From Didymella arachidicola (taxonomy: Eukaryota > Ascomycota > Dothideomycetes > Pleosporales > Didymellaceae), in NCBI GenBank assembly GCA_016630955.3, contig CM049988.1, positions 124,001 to 188,000 on the forward strand: a stretch of DNA of 64,000 nt, read 5' to 3'. Positions 40,592 through 49,996 of the stretch are shown piece by piece. The translations under genes were made by a program, and so were the position numbers. Below the pieces are notes generated by a model. It saw only the letters and a list, made by a program, of their open reading frames with translations, was not told the origin of the DNA and made no database searches. Position 1 is the first letter of the stretch. Each line of letters begins with the position of its first letter.

Positions 40592-41257
40592 CTACTTTGC
40601 TTATCCTTAGTTCTCTACGTCTGCAACTACTGCTCTAGGGGTAATCTAACCTATTGCAAAGCTAGTCTTGTTAAAGTTGTACATGTCTTTGTCTATAATG
40701 CTATACTTAGCTTTAACATTAGCTACTAGGCTAAACTAGCCCTATATTATCTTAGGATCTTTGTAGAGGGCTCTCTTATAGTTATACTTGCAACTAAACT
40801 TTACTTTTAGCCTTAGTTAACGCTTTACAAACGTACTAGGCTAATTTTAGCTAACAGGGGCTATTCTACGCTCTTATTGCAGCAAATTAGCTATATTAGC
40901 TACATCTAATAAGCAAGGGGGTTCTCCTTGCTATATAAGGTAAAGAATATAATTAACAATCGCCTCCTCTGCGTGCTTATCTAGATACCGTTGGCTAGGC
41001 ATAGAATTAACTCTTAAGGGCTGTCTAGCGCGTTATTAGGCTAGTGTAGTTCAGGGCATATTAAAGATAGCTGCAACGCGTTACAGGGAGAGATTCGCAT
41101 CCTGTTTAATAGCTTAAAGTATAAGCTGTATCTAAGCTTCTTTTAACGCGTCTAATTAACCTTATTATTAAGGTATTAGTATAGGGAGAGAGTTTTAGTG
41201 TAGTCTTAGCAAAAGTAGCCTACTAGACAGGGTAGCCTACTTACCTGTAAGGTACGT

Positions 41258-41822
41258 TATATAACTTTAATAAGTCTAGCTTCCTAATAGGTAAGATTTT
41301 ATTATAGCTTATTATTATAGGCTTAGAGAAGCCTAGAAAGTAGAAGAAACTCTAACCTAGTAATTATTAGTAGGAAGCTTTACTTAAAGTATAACTTTAA
41401 TAGAAGCTTAGAAAGTAAAAGAAACTCTAACCTAGTAATTATAAGTAGGCTATATTAGTATAAGGTATTAGGTTAATAGGGAAGGTATTTCTACTATTTC
41501 TTATTCTTATAGGTAAGGTTCTTATCTCTAACTAGTTTACTAAAGACCTCCTATAGAACTAGGTTGTTTAAGTTAGTCCTACTAGCTAGACTAATAATAA
41601 TTTAGCACTTACCTAGCTCTACTACTTTAATATGTATATAAAGCCTATTAGAGTCTATAGGCTACTTATTATTAATAGCTATAAGAGCTACTATTTAGTA
41701 GATTTCTAGAATCTTTATAAAGAAAATAAGATAATTACTCTCTATATACTACTATACTTATTATACCTGCTGTAGCTACTTAACATTACCTACTTCTTAC
41801 TACTAAAGCGCTTATATAGTAA
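41258..41822. other. AT-rich RIP-decayed DNA
   Basis: Decayed transposase-like sequence on the plus strand (second-Asp-like TTATTAATAGCTATAAGAGC near 41668). A segment ending AAACTCTAACCTAGTAATTAT is repeated near 41350 and 41420. No intact gene. Confidence 0.5.
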
Positions 41823-42330
41823 TGTTGAAGTCGTACTTTAAGCAAAGCTCGTAAGCACTAATTCTATTGGTTCTCAGGGATGAGTACGGTGACAGGAAGC
41901 CGAAGGGGTTGGTTGCAATAAGGTGTACAGATACGATCTGTCAGTCTTGAGAGCAGGGTAACGATGAGTAGTACAGAGTAGACTGTCTAGCTCGAAGGTT
42001 GGGTTTGAGATCCAAAGACAAACTTTAACTTAGGATTGAACACGAACTGTAAGAGTTGTGTTCCTACGTACTATATACATACAGGTGTTCCATTCTTGTT
42101 CCATTGTTCCATAGTTGTTCCAACCTGGTACTCCCTGGAACATCGTGGGATTCTTGGAACATCACGTGACTTGTTCCATGGTGGCGTTCCGCCAAGACTT
42201 TGGAACATGAGGGGTTACGTCGTCATTGGTTCCGGGTGCTGACCTTCTTGAAGGCCTGCGGGTTGTCCCCGAGTGTCATCAATCCTTCCTTCTCTTATCT
42301 TCTGCCTTGCCCCGTCTCAGGTTCGTAACA
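41823..42330 (-). repeat. 3' LTR of retrotransposon 4
   Basis: 508 bp with type C U3. Purine tract complement CTATCCCCCCTC follows at 42331. Confidence 0.95.
42086..42207. promoter_or_regulatory. U3 motif array, type C (TGTTCCA/TGGAACA)
   Basis: TGTTCCA at 42086, 42097, 42105, 42116 and 42172 and TGGAACA at 42136, 42155 and 42201, eight copies in about 120 bp in both orientations, plus partial copies at 42185 and near 42230. CACGTG at 42163 and GCCAAG at 42191. Repeated in the 5' LTR at about 48808-48929. Confidence 0.55.
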
Positions 42331-42372
42331 CTATCCCCCCTCTTCAATCTTCTTGTCCTCATGAACTGACTC

Positions 42373-42927
42373 ATGGTTTCCAGAAGCACTGTATACCGTC
42401 ACTCCGTCGGTGACCGCATTAACCGCACTGGACAGCTCGCAATGGTGTCTTGTCAATACTGCGCCAGAAAAGGTCTTGAGTGTAGGATGTCGTCGTTGAA
42501 GAAGGAATGTGGGAATTGTTATCGCGCAGGGGCCCAGAAGTGTATTCCGGTGGAGGTTCCGGTTCCGAATTTCGAACGAATCGATCGAGAAATGAATCGT
42601 CTGGAGCAACAAGAGGCCGAAGCGGACGAAGCGGAGTCTGCTGCTCTTCAGACTATTCTGGCCGCGCGTGCGAAAAAAGATCGTATTCGAAAACAAAGGA
42701 AAATGCTGCAGCGTCGTGAGCAACAGTGGGTAGATGAGGCTGGTCGATACGTTGAGGATATCGAAGCTCTTGAAGCCGTTGAGGGTATTAATCGGGAGGT
42801 TGCGCAGCTGGAGGCAGGTCTGATGCCTGGTTCCCTGGCTCTTGACTGGAGCGCTTTTATGCCGTCTGTGTTGGAGGGCGATCCAGGCTTCCTTGCTGAT
42901 GGAGCCGAGGTTACCGGTAATTCGTAA
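42373..42927 (+). CDS. antisense Zn2Cys6-like coiled-coil protein, type C
   Basis: 184 aa, opposite to gag-pol; the ATG lies only 42 bp from the LTR, so its promoter must be in the LTR, reading outward from U3 into the element. C27, C30, C37, C46, C49, C57 give C-X2-C-X6-C-X8-C-X2-C-X7-C, a Zn2Cys6 spacing. Residues 68-140 are Glu/Arg/Gln-rich and heptad-like; the C-terminus is acidic and hydrophobic, ending GNS. Ends 66 bp before the pol stop. Little sequence similarity to types A and B beyond the layout. A DNA-binding regulator role is inferred. Confidence 0.6.
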   Translation: MVSRSTVYRHSVGDRINRTGQLAMVSCQYCARKGLECRMSSLKKECGNCYRAGAQKCIPVEVPVPNFERIDREMNRLEQQEAEADEAESAALQTILAARAKKDRIRKQRKMLQRREQQWVDEAGRYVEDIEALEAVEGINREVAQLEAGLMPGSLALDWSAFMPSVLEGDPGFLADGAEVTGNS

Positions 42928-42993
42928 AAGGTATGTTTATATTTTATAATTTTCGTGTGTTTTTCTGCGTTGGGTTTGAATCCTGACAGGTTC

Positions 42994-45900
42994 TTATTTT
43001 TTGTACTGTCGAAGTAGCTCGCGGCAGTTGTTGAGGTTTTCTTTTGGTTCCCACGTGTTTTCTGAGTCCGGGTATCCTAACCATTTGACTAGGTACTCGT
43101 CGCCGTCGCCTTTATTGCGATGTTGTATTATTTTTTCGACTTCCCACTCGTCCTGGCCGTCTGCCTGGTAGTGAAAGTCTTTCTGGATTGGCGTTCTGGG
43201 GTCGGCTGGTTCCAACAGCGAAATGTGGAACACTGGGTGGATCTTCGCATCCTTGGGCAGCGCAAGTCGATAGTTGACTGGGCTGATTTGCTTAGAAATG
43301 AAAAATGGTCCGACCTTGACTTTGTCCAGTTTTTTCGTTGGTCGCCGTGTGCGTAGGTTTTTCGTAAGGAGATACACTTTATCCCCCTCTTTTAGCAGAG
43401 GCGCCGTTTTTCGTTTCTTGTTAACATAAGAGATGCTCCGTGACTGAGCTTTGGCGATGTTATCGAGCGATTTTCTGTGTACTTCCTTCAGTGCTTCGAC
43501 TGAGTTAATCGCTGATTCCGTTTGAATGTTACTGTTCAATGATCTGGTAAAGAGATTTGGGTGTCTCCCGTGGTTTGCAAAGAACGGCGTTACGCCTGTT
43601 GCTTCCGACAATTTGTTGTTGTACGCGATTTGTGTCATAGGTAGCAGTGAAACCCAGTTGTCTTGCTGCTGGTTGCAGTAGATGCGGAGGTACGTCTCCA
43701 TTGTTTGGTTCACTCGTTCTGTTTGGCCATCCGTCTGCGGATGATACGCGGTTGACAGTTTTTTCTTGGTACCAATGGCTGCTAACAGCGTGGTCCAGTA
43801 GTTCGATGTAAATAACTTGTCTCTATCGCTGATGATTGATTCGGAAATGCCGTGGTGTCGAACAATCCTATCCAGGTACACTCGTGCGAGCTGCTCTGCA
43901 GTGTAGCTGTGGCGGAAAGGCACAAACTCAGCGGCTTTCGTGAATCGATCGACTACAACGAAGATTGAGTCATAGGTGTATCCTGTTACAGGATCCTTGG
44001 AGACAGGTAGCTGTGTAACGAAATCCATCGTGATGTTCGTCCATGGTGCCGTTGGCGGCTCCATTGCCTGTGCTTCTCCATACTTGGCGTGCGTGCTGTG
44101 TTTGTTCTGTTGACAGCTTACGCAATTCTTGATGAACTTGGCGACTTTGTCGCGCATGTTCGGGAACTCGTAATGTCTTTTGATGAGTTCCATTGTTCTG
44201 GTGATACCGGGGTGTCCATGAAGCGGGTCATCGTGGTGACTGCTTATGACTTCTTCTTCCAGTTCCTCTGGTACCTGTGATGGTACATGATGCTCTTGGC
44301 GTACTAGCATCATATTGTTGAGCTGCTGGGACGGTCCTAACGATCCGTCGCTATTGATACCAAGAATCGCCGATTCGTTGATCGTCTTGGATCCTGCGAG
44401 GTCGTGTCGTCGACTGAGTGCGTCGGCTCTGCCGTTGTCCTTTCCTGGTGTATAGAGGATCTTGAACTTATATTGTCCGAGGGTCTCGGACCATCGTACT
44501 TGTCGCCTGTTCAATACCTTTGTTGTCGTGAAGTGTACCAGGTTTTTGTGATCCGTGTAGATCGTAAGTTCCGAACAGCTTTCAGCGTAGACTCGCCAAT
44601 GTTCTAGGGCAGATACGATCGCGAGTAATTCTTTGTCGTGTACGTCGTATCGTTCTTCGGGTCCTGAGAACTTGCGTGAATAGTAGGCAATCGGGTGCCA
44701 TTGACCATCTCGTTCCTGTGTGATGCATGCTCCTAATGCCAAATCTGAGGCATCTGTTTCCATTCGTAGCGGTTCTCCGCTCCTGAATGTAACCAACGTG
44801 GGTGGATCTATACAAGCCTGTTTCAACGTTTCAAAAGCTTTGTCCTGATCCTCGCCCCACTTGAAGGGTGTGTCCTTCCGCGTAAGTTTCGTAAGCGGCA
44901 AGGCCTTCGTGGAGTAATCCTTGATGAAGCGTCGGTTGAAGTTGACAAACCCAAGGAACTCTTGGATGTTCTTGACGGTTTTGGGTGTTGGCCAATCCTT
45001 CACAATCTGAATCTTTGCTTGGCTCATCTTGACTCCGTATCGTCCTACCACAAACCCTAGGAATTCGACTTCCTCCTTGTGCCATTCGCACTTCTCGGGT
45101 TTCAAGCGTAGGTGCGCTGCTCCTAGGCAGGCAAGCACTTGTCGTACGTGTTCGACATGCTCTTCTAGTGTTTTGCTGTACACTAGGATGTCATCGAGGT
45201 ACGCTACCACGGTAATGTCCAAGTGTGCCCTTAGTACGTTGTTAATTAAGGCCTGACATGTCGCTGGTGCGTTGGTGAGCCCGAACGGCATAACCAAATA
45301 CTCGTAATGACCATAACGGGTTCTAAACGCCGTCTTCCATTCTTCGCCCTCCTTCATGCGGATAAGGTTGTATGCTCCTCTTAGGTCTAACGCAGTGAAG
45401 TACTGTGCTCCGGCTAACCGATCCTGAAGTTCGCTGATGTTCGGTAGCGGGTAACGATTTTTGATCGTGATGTCGTTGAGCTTTCGGTAATCGATGCAAG
45501 GTCGTAACTTGCCATCTTTCTTTGGCACGAATAGAACGGGAAATCCTGCTGGGGATTCTGATTCTCGAATGAATCCTTTGTCGAGGTTCTCCTTGAGGTA
45601 GTTGCGCAGCTCCTCAAGTTCCTTTTCTGACATCTGGTATATTGGCCCGAATGGGGGCTTCTTGCCTTCCTCGAGCTTAATCTCGTGGTCCCATTCTTGG
45701 TGCTGCGGTAATGCCTTCGCAGTCTTCTCATCGCGGAAGAGGTCTATAAACTCTCTGTATTCATCCGGGATGTCAGGAGTTGTACTGTTCTCCTTAACCG
45801 TCGCTTTGTGATCCGGGGGCTGGTCGGTATCTGCACGGTCGACCGCTCTATCTTGGCGCGTCTTGTTCGAAGAGATGTTGTTGATCTCCTTCTCATCCAC

Positions 45901-46404
45901 CAGCTGCGTCGTGAGCTGCGCGGGTCGCTGTCCGGGTGTACCTGATCCGTGACACTTGAGCGTTATTCGCTGGTTCTTCCAGTCGATCCATGGATTGTGC
46001 TCTCTTAACCAAGGAAGTCCTAATATGATATCGTGGGCGGCCGTTCCCAGAACATCTAGGTCTATCAATTCCTCGTGGTTGAATACTTTCAGACGTCGCT
46101 GTACCACTTCGTGGGTCACAGTCGACTCTCCTGGCATTGGTTCTCCGTTGGCTACTCGTAAAGGGTATGGTTCCTTCTTTCTTCGCTTCTGCAAGCCTGC
46201 TTGCGCGATAGCGGATTGAGACACGTAGTTACTTTGTGCTCCTGAGTCCAACAATGCCGTCATCCTGGTGCCTTCTAGCACGACAGGGAATTTGATGAGG
46301 GACTGGGCCTCATTGGAATCCTGGCGTCGATTCCGGGAGCCCTGGACTGCGTTGAGAAAAAGCTCTCGTCCGGGTCGTCCTTGGCGTCCGTTTGCCATAT
46401 GTCT
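42994..46404 (-). CDS. pol: Pol polyprotein, retrotransposon 4
   Basis: 1136 aa from the shift codon, complete catalytic set, chromodomain of the type B version (EKIIQHRNKGDGDEY) and no extra tail. Thus B and C share chromodomain but not antisense gene or U3. Confidence 0.95.
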   Translation of the reverse strand, partial: RHMANGRQGRPGRELFLNAVQGSRNRRQDSNEAQSLIKFPVVLEGTRMTALLDSGAQSNYVSQSAIAQAGLQKRRKKEPYPLRVANGEPMPGESTVTHEVVQRRLKVFNHEELIDLDVLGTAAHDIILGLPWLREHNPWIDWKNQRITLKCHGSGTPGQRPAQLTTQLVDEKEINNISSNKTRQDRAVDRADTDQPPDHKATVKENSTTPDIPDEYREFIDLFRDEKTAKALPQHQEWDHEIKLEEGKKPPFGPIYQMSEKELEELRNYLKENLDKGFIRESESPAGFPVLFVPKKDGKLRPCIDYRKLNDITIKNRYPLPNISELQDRLAGAQYFTALDLRGAYNLIRMKEGEEWKTAFRTRYGHYEYLVMPFGLTNAPATCQALINNVLRAHLDITVVAYLDDILVYSKTLEEHVEHVRQVLACLGAAHLRLKPEKCEWHKEEVEFLGFVVGRYGVKMSQAKIQIVKDWPTPKTVKNIQEFLGFVNFNRRFIKDYSTKALPLTKLTRKDTPFKWGEDQDKAFETLKQACIDPPTLVTFRSGEPLRMETDASDLALGACITQERDGQWHPIAYYSRKFSGPEERYDVHDKELLAIVSALEHWRVYAESCSELTIYTDHKNLVHFTTTKVLNRRQVRWSETLGQYKFKILYTPGKDNGRADALSRRHDLAGSKTINESAILGINSDGSLGPSQQLNNMMLVRQEHHVPSQVPEELEEEVISSHHDDPLHGHPGITRTMELIKRHYEFPNMRDKVAKFIKNCVSCQQNKHSTHAKYGEAQAMEPPTAPWTNITMDFVTQLPVSKDPVTGYTYDSIFVVVDRFTKAAEFVPFRHSYTAEQLARVYLDRIVRHHGISESIISDRDKLFTSNYWTTLLAAIGTKKKLSTAYHPQTDGQTERVNQTMETYLRIYCNQQQDNWVSLLPMTQIAYNNKLSEATGVTPFFANHGRHPNLFTRSLNSNIQTESAINSVEALKEVHRKSLDNIAKAQSRSISYVNKKRKTAPLLKEGDKVYLLTKNLRTRRPTKKLDKVKVGPFFISKQISPVNYRLALPKDAKIHPVFHISLLEPADPRTPIQKDFHYQADGQDEWEVEKIIQHRNKGDGDEYLVKWLGYPDSENTWEPKENLNNCRELLRQYKK

Positions 46405-48527
46405 AAAAAAGACTCGTCCTGGGGCATAAAACCGCTCAGGCGTTTTAGTGTCTCGTGGTTCCTGCACTTCGGATGGAAGCACTCAGCCCATTCTTGGCCG
46501 TAGCACCTCTCGTTTTGGACCATGTGCATGTTGAATATGTCTTCCACACATTCAATTCCTGGAAAGTGGAGATTCGTGCGTTTATCCCACAAGTGCTCTG
46601 CGCAATAGGTATCCGTACATTCCCACCAGTATTCCTCGCAGCCCTCGGGCTTACTCGGAAACCATCCACTGTCCAGTTTGTACTGTCTGTGGTCTTCGCA
46701 GGCTTCGTGGTAGCACTGCGTAGGTGGTAGTCGAGAATGGTACGGGTTTCGAATATCCTGGAACAGCTTCGACGTATAGCTCGTCGTTGGCAAAGCGGGC
46801 TGTCGGTCGAAGTCGGGTTCGTCTCGACTTCGAGCGTATAAGTTGTAGTCGTCCAGCTGTTGCTGAGTTGCAGAGTTGCTTTCTTTCCAGCGGATAAAGT
46901 CTTCCGTGTGCCATTCTTTGTTGGTTTTCTGTGCATTGGCTACCTGTTGGTCGAATCTCTCAAGTGCTTCGGGGTCACCGAGCAAGTACCGTCTTGACCG
47001 TTGAATATTTTCTTCCGTCACCCAATCACGGACAGGCTCGACATCCTGTAGGCTTGGTGTCTGGATAGTAACGGATGACGCTTCTCCCTTGTGCTCTGGG
47101 ATGTTGTTGATAATGGTCAAGTTTATCGTTGGTGCTTTGGGTTCTCGGAAAGCAGGAGTCTGGGTGGATTGGTCGCGCGAGACCATCATGTCCTGACTAT
47201 GTTGCGTTTTGTCGCATACAATTAAACGTTTCCCTTCCTTTGAATAGTACTTGTCGTTGAGCCGGAAAAAGGAATCGTAGTATCGTTTGCCGACAATAAT
47301 GCTGCCGTCCTTAATGTCGCACTCTACCACATGGTGTTGGCGGGGATCATTGTCAATCCACTCCTCCTTAGGGTAGGGTGTTGGTGACCGAACTTGTTTG
47401 TTCGAAACATCTTCGTCGGATTCCTCGATGTAGTCGTCATCGAGTCCGGAAGTGGGGTCTTCCATGAGACGTCCCATCTCATTAGTAACGACCTCCCACT
47501 CTTGTTCGCCGCTGTCGTCATGAGCCAGCATGTTCAGCTGCCTGGTTACTTTGTTCTTCATGCGACAGTCGCGGGCGTAGTGGCCTGTCTTGCCACAGCC
47601 GTAACAAGTCACTGAAGACTTATCACCGCGGTTATTACTACCCTTCTTTTTCTCATTCCATCGTTCAGGTCCTTTGTTAATGTTGGAGAGGTCCATTGCT
47701 GCAGGACCGTAGTATCCACTGTTCGTATCGTTGTGGACACGGCGTCCCATGTTGGCTTGGTAAAGGCCACCACGTTGCCCACGGCGGTAGTTGTTGTTGC
47801 GCCACTGGTCGCGTGGAGCCTGGGGTGGGCGAGTGACCTGAGTCACGGCTCGCACACGAGGGTCCTCTCTTAATTCTTGTTGAAGGTCGTAGAGTTTGAC
47901 GTCGATACTGATCGCTTCGTTTACTAGTGCGTCGAAGGTATCGGTAGCTGCGGCAGTCCGCATGAGCTCCTCTTTGACCTTGGGCTTAAGGCCTTGTTTA
48001 AACATGGTCATCAACGCAACGTCGTCCCAGCCGGTGAACGTAGCTACTTGCTGAAACTTGGCAGCGTAGTCGGCGGCGGACGCAGTTTGTCGGATGCGCT
48101 GAATCTCACGTCGGGCGATGGTTGGTTCGTTGTGTACTCCAAATACTTGGCGAATCTGTTCCTTGAACAGATCGAAGTCTTCGATCCATGGGTCGATGTC
48201 TGCTGAATTGCTTGCTCCGTCGTGGTAACGGCGAATAAAGGGTTTGATCCAAGTGAACGCGCGATCCTTCATAAACGTACTCACAAAAGTGACACGCTTC
48301 TCCTCTGGGATGCGTTCTCCTTGGAACATGAAAAACAGATCGAACTTCATGAGCCAGTCTTCCAGCTTGTCGCGAGTGCCATCGAAGGCCTCGGGTTTAG
48401 CCACTGGGTAAACACTGGTAGGGGCAGGCGCCGCTGCCTCTTCGTCCATGTCGAGATCGTCATCAGCCGTACGGCGTGATGCGTTGGAGTTGCTTGGGGT
48501 AGCACGGGATCCTGAGGTAGTACTCAT
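46275..48527 (-). CDS. gag: Gag polyprotein, retrotransposon 4
   Basis: 750 aa from the ATG at 48527. CCHC knuckle with CGKTGH; three C-terminal C-X4-C-X2-H motifs. A small cluster of changes (EDVSNKQVRSP) around residues 371-381 distinguishes it from the other copies. Confidence 0.93.
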   Translation of the reverse strand: MSTTSGSRATPSNSNASRRTADDDLDMDEEAAAPAPTSVYPVAKPEAFDGTRDKLEDWLMKFDLFFMFQGERIPEEKRVTFVSTFMKDRAFTWIKPFIRRYHDGASNSADIDPWIEDFDLFKEQIRQVFGVHNEPTIARREIQRIRQTASAADYAAKFQQVATFTGWDDVALMTMFKQGLKPKVKEELMRTAAATDTFDALVNEAISIDVKLYDLQQELREDPRVRAVTQVTRPPQAPRDQWRNNNYRRGQRGGLYQANMGRRVHNDTNSGYYGPAAMDLSNINKGPERWNEKKKGSNNRGDKSSVTCYGCGKTGHYARDCRMKNKVTRQLNMLAHDDSGEQEWEVVTNEMGRLMEDPTSGLDDDYIEESDEDVSNKQVRSPTPYPKEEWIDNDPRQHHVVECDIKDGSIIVGKRYYDSFFRLNDKYYSKEGKRLIVCDKTQHSQDMMVSRDQSTQTPAFREPKAPTINLTIINNIPEHKGEASSVTIQTPSLQDVEPVRDWVTEENIQRSRRYLLGDPEALERFDQQVANAQKTNKEWHTEDFIRWKESNSATQQQLDDYNLYARSRDEPDFDRQPALPTTSYTSKLFQDIRNPYHSRLPPTQCYHEACEDHRQYKLDSGWFPSKPEGCEEYWWECTDTYCAEHLWDKRTNLHFPGIECVEDIFNMHMVQNERCYGQEWAECFHPKCRNHETLKRLSGFMPQDESFLDIWQTDAKDDPDESFFSTQSRAPGIDARIPMRPSPSSNSLSC

Positions 48528-48544
48528 CTTGGGGGTGTTCAAAA

Positions 48545-49052
48545 TGTTGAAGTCGTACTTTAAGCAAAGCTCGTAAGCACTAATTCTATTGGTTCTCAGG
48601 GATGAGTACGGTGACAGGAAGCCGAAGGGGTTGGTTGCAATAAGGTGTACAGATACGATCTGTCAGTCTTGAGAGCAGGGTAACGATGAGTAGTACAGAG
48701 TAGACTGTCTAGCTCGAAGGTTGGGTTTGAGATCCAAAGACAAACTTTAACTTAGGATTGAACACGAACTGTAAGAGTTGTGTTCCTACGTACTATATAC
48801 ATACAGGTGTTCCATTCTTGTTCCATTGTTCCATAGTTGTTCCAACCTGGTACTCCCTGGAACATCGTGGGATTCTTGGAACATCACGTGACTTGTTCCA
48901 TGGTGGCGTTCCGCCAAGACTTTGGAACATGAGGGGTTACGTCGTCATTGGTTCCGGGTGCTGACCTTCTTGAAGGCCTGCGGGTTGTCCCCGAGTGTCA
49001 TCAATCCTTCCTTCTCTTATCTTCTGCCTTGCCCCGTCTCAGGTTCGTAACA
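48545..49052 (-). repeat. 5' LTR of retrotransposon 4
   Basis: 508 bp, apparently identical to 41823-42330, followed by AGTAA. Confidence 0.95.
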
Positions 49053-49057
49053 AGTAA

Positions 49058-49476
49058 TAAGGTTTCGGCCTTAGTATATAGTTATATCTACTATATTAAT
49101 AAGGAAACCTTCCTATTAGCTTTTAAAGCAGCATTTAAGAAAATATTATAGTAGAGAATATTCGCGTAGGCTTTAGAGGTGCTAGGCTAGTCCTATATAA
49201 CCTAGAGGCTATAATATTAAAGCTTAACATGCGCCTACGCGCGCTAACTCTACTAAAACCTAGTAATGTTACCTAGGAGCTAAAGACACTATATAACGCT
49301 TATAAAGTAGAGAAGTAGTTAACTCTAATTTAAAAGTAGATTTAAATTTATTAAGGGTCTCTAGTAAGTTCTTTAGATAAGTAGGTTATATAGTTAGTAA
49401 AGGGTGCTTAGTAGATAGCTTATAATATAGTATTAATATAGAAGGAAATAGGCTACCTTTAAGATACTATAGAAGC
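49058..49476. other. AT-rich RIP-decayed relic
   Basis: Decayed sequence with short matches to transposase C-terminal coding on the plus strand; holds the target sites of retrotransposon 4 and the next solo LTR. No intact gene. Confidence 0.45.
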
Positions 49477-49991
49477 TGTTGAAGTCGTACTTTAAGCAAA
49501 GCTCGTAAGCACTAATTCTATTGGTTCTCGGGGATGAGTACGGTGACAGGAAGCCGAAGGGGTCGGTTGCAATAAGGTGTACAGATACGATCTGTCAGTC
49601 TTGAGAGCAGGGTAACGATGAGTAGTACAGAGTAGACTGTCTAGCTCGAAGGTTGGTTTTGAGATCCAAAGACAAACTTGATAACTTAGGTTGAACACGA
49701 ACCATAAGGGTTGTGTTCCTACGTACTTATATACTAAAGAGATATCCTATGCTCGACTTGCTCGACGTGAGCTTCGTGAGCGTCTGCTCGACTTGCTCGA
49801 CGTGAGCTGCGTGAGCTGGGCACGTGAGGATCCACTTGCTCGAGTGCCAAGGCGTGAGCGAGGTCACGTGACCGTGGGAACACCACGTCACAACCGTGCC
49901 GCACGGGGAGCCCCCGTAACCATACTGCCCGAGTCCTTTTCTTGAGCGCTGACAGCCTGTCAGCAATTGGCTGGTATAAGAGTTCGTAACA
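49477..49991 (-). mobile_element. solo LTR, type B with expanded motif array
   Basis: 515 bp with target duplication GAAGC at 49472-49476 and 49992-49996. It differs from the 480-bp type B LTRs mainly by a 35-bp extra unit at about 49751-49785 that adds two GCTCGA and two GTGAGC motifs. Confidence 0.93.
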
Positions 49992-49996
49992 GAAGC

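Larger units (their letters stand above)
32190..41257 (-). mobile_element. pogo-like transposon P3, mildly decayed, split by retrotransposon 3
   Basis: Segments 32190-33393 and 40597-41257 make one element of 1865 bp once the retrotransposon and one CTACT duplication are removed. Termini ACGTACCTTACAGGTAAG and its complement, with TA at 32188-32189 and 41258-41259. Minus-strand transposase remains include a C-terminal CCHC knuckle (coded near 32350-32400), third-Asp region near 33010 and first-Asp region near 40660-40690, with stops in between. Less RIP-damaged than most P3 copies here. Confidence 0.8.
41823..49052 (-). mobile_element. intact chromovirus retrotransposon 4, type C
   Basis: 7230 bp, minus orientation, 508-bp LTRs (41823-42330, 48545-49052) that look identical, target duplication AGTAA at 41818-41822 and 49053-49057. 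Gag, Pol and antisense gene all open; slippery site 46404-46410; self-priming complement 48535-48542. Confidence 0.95.
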
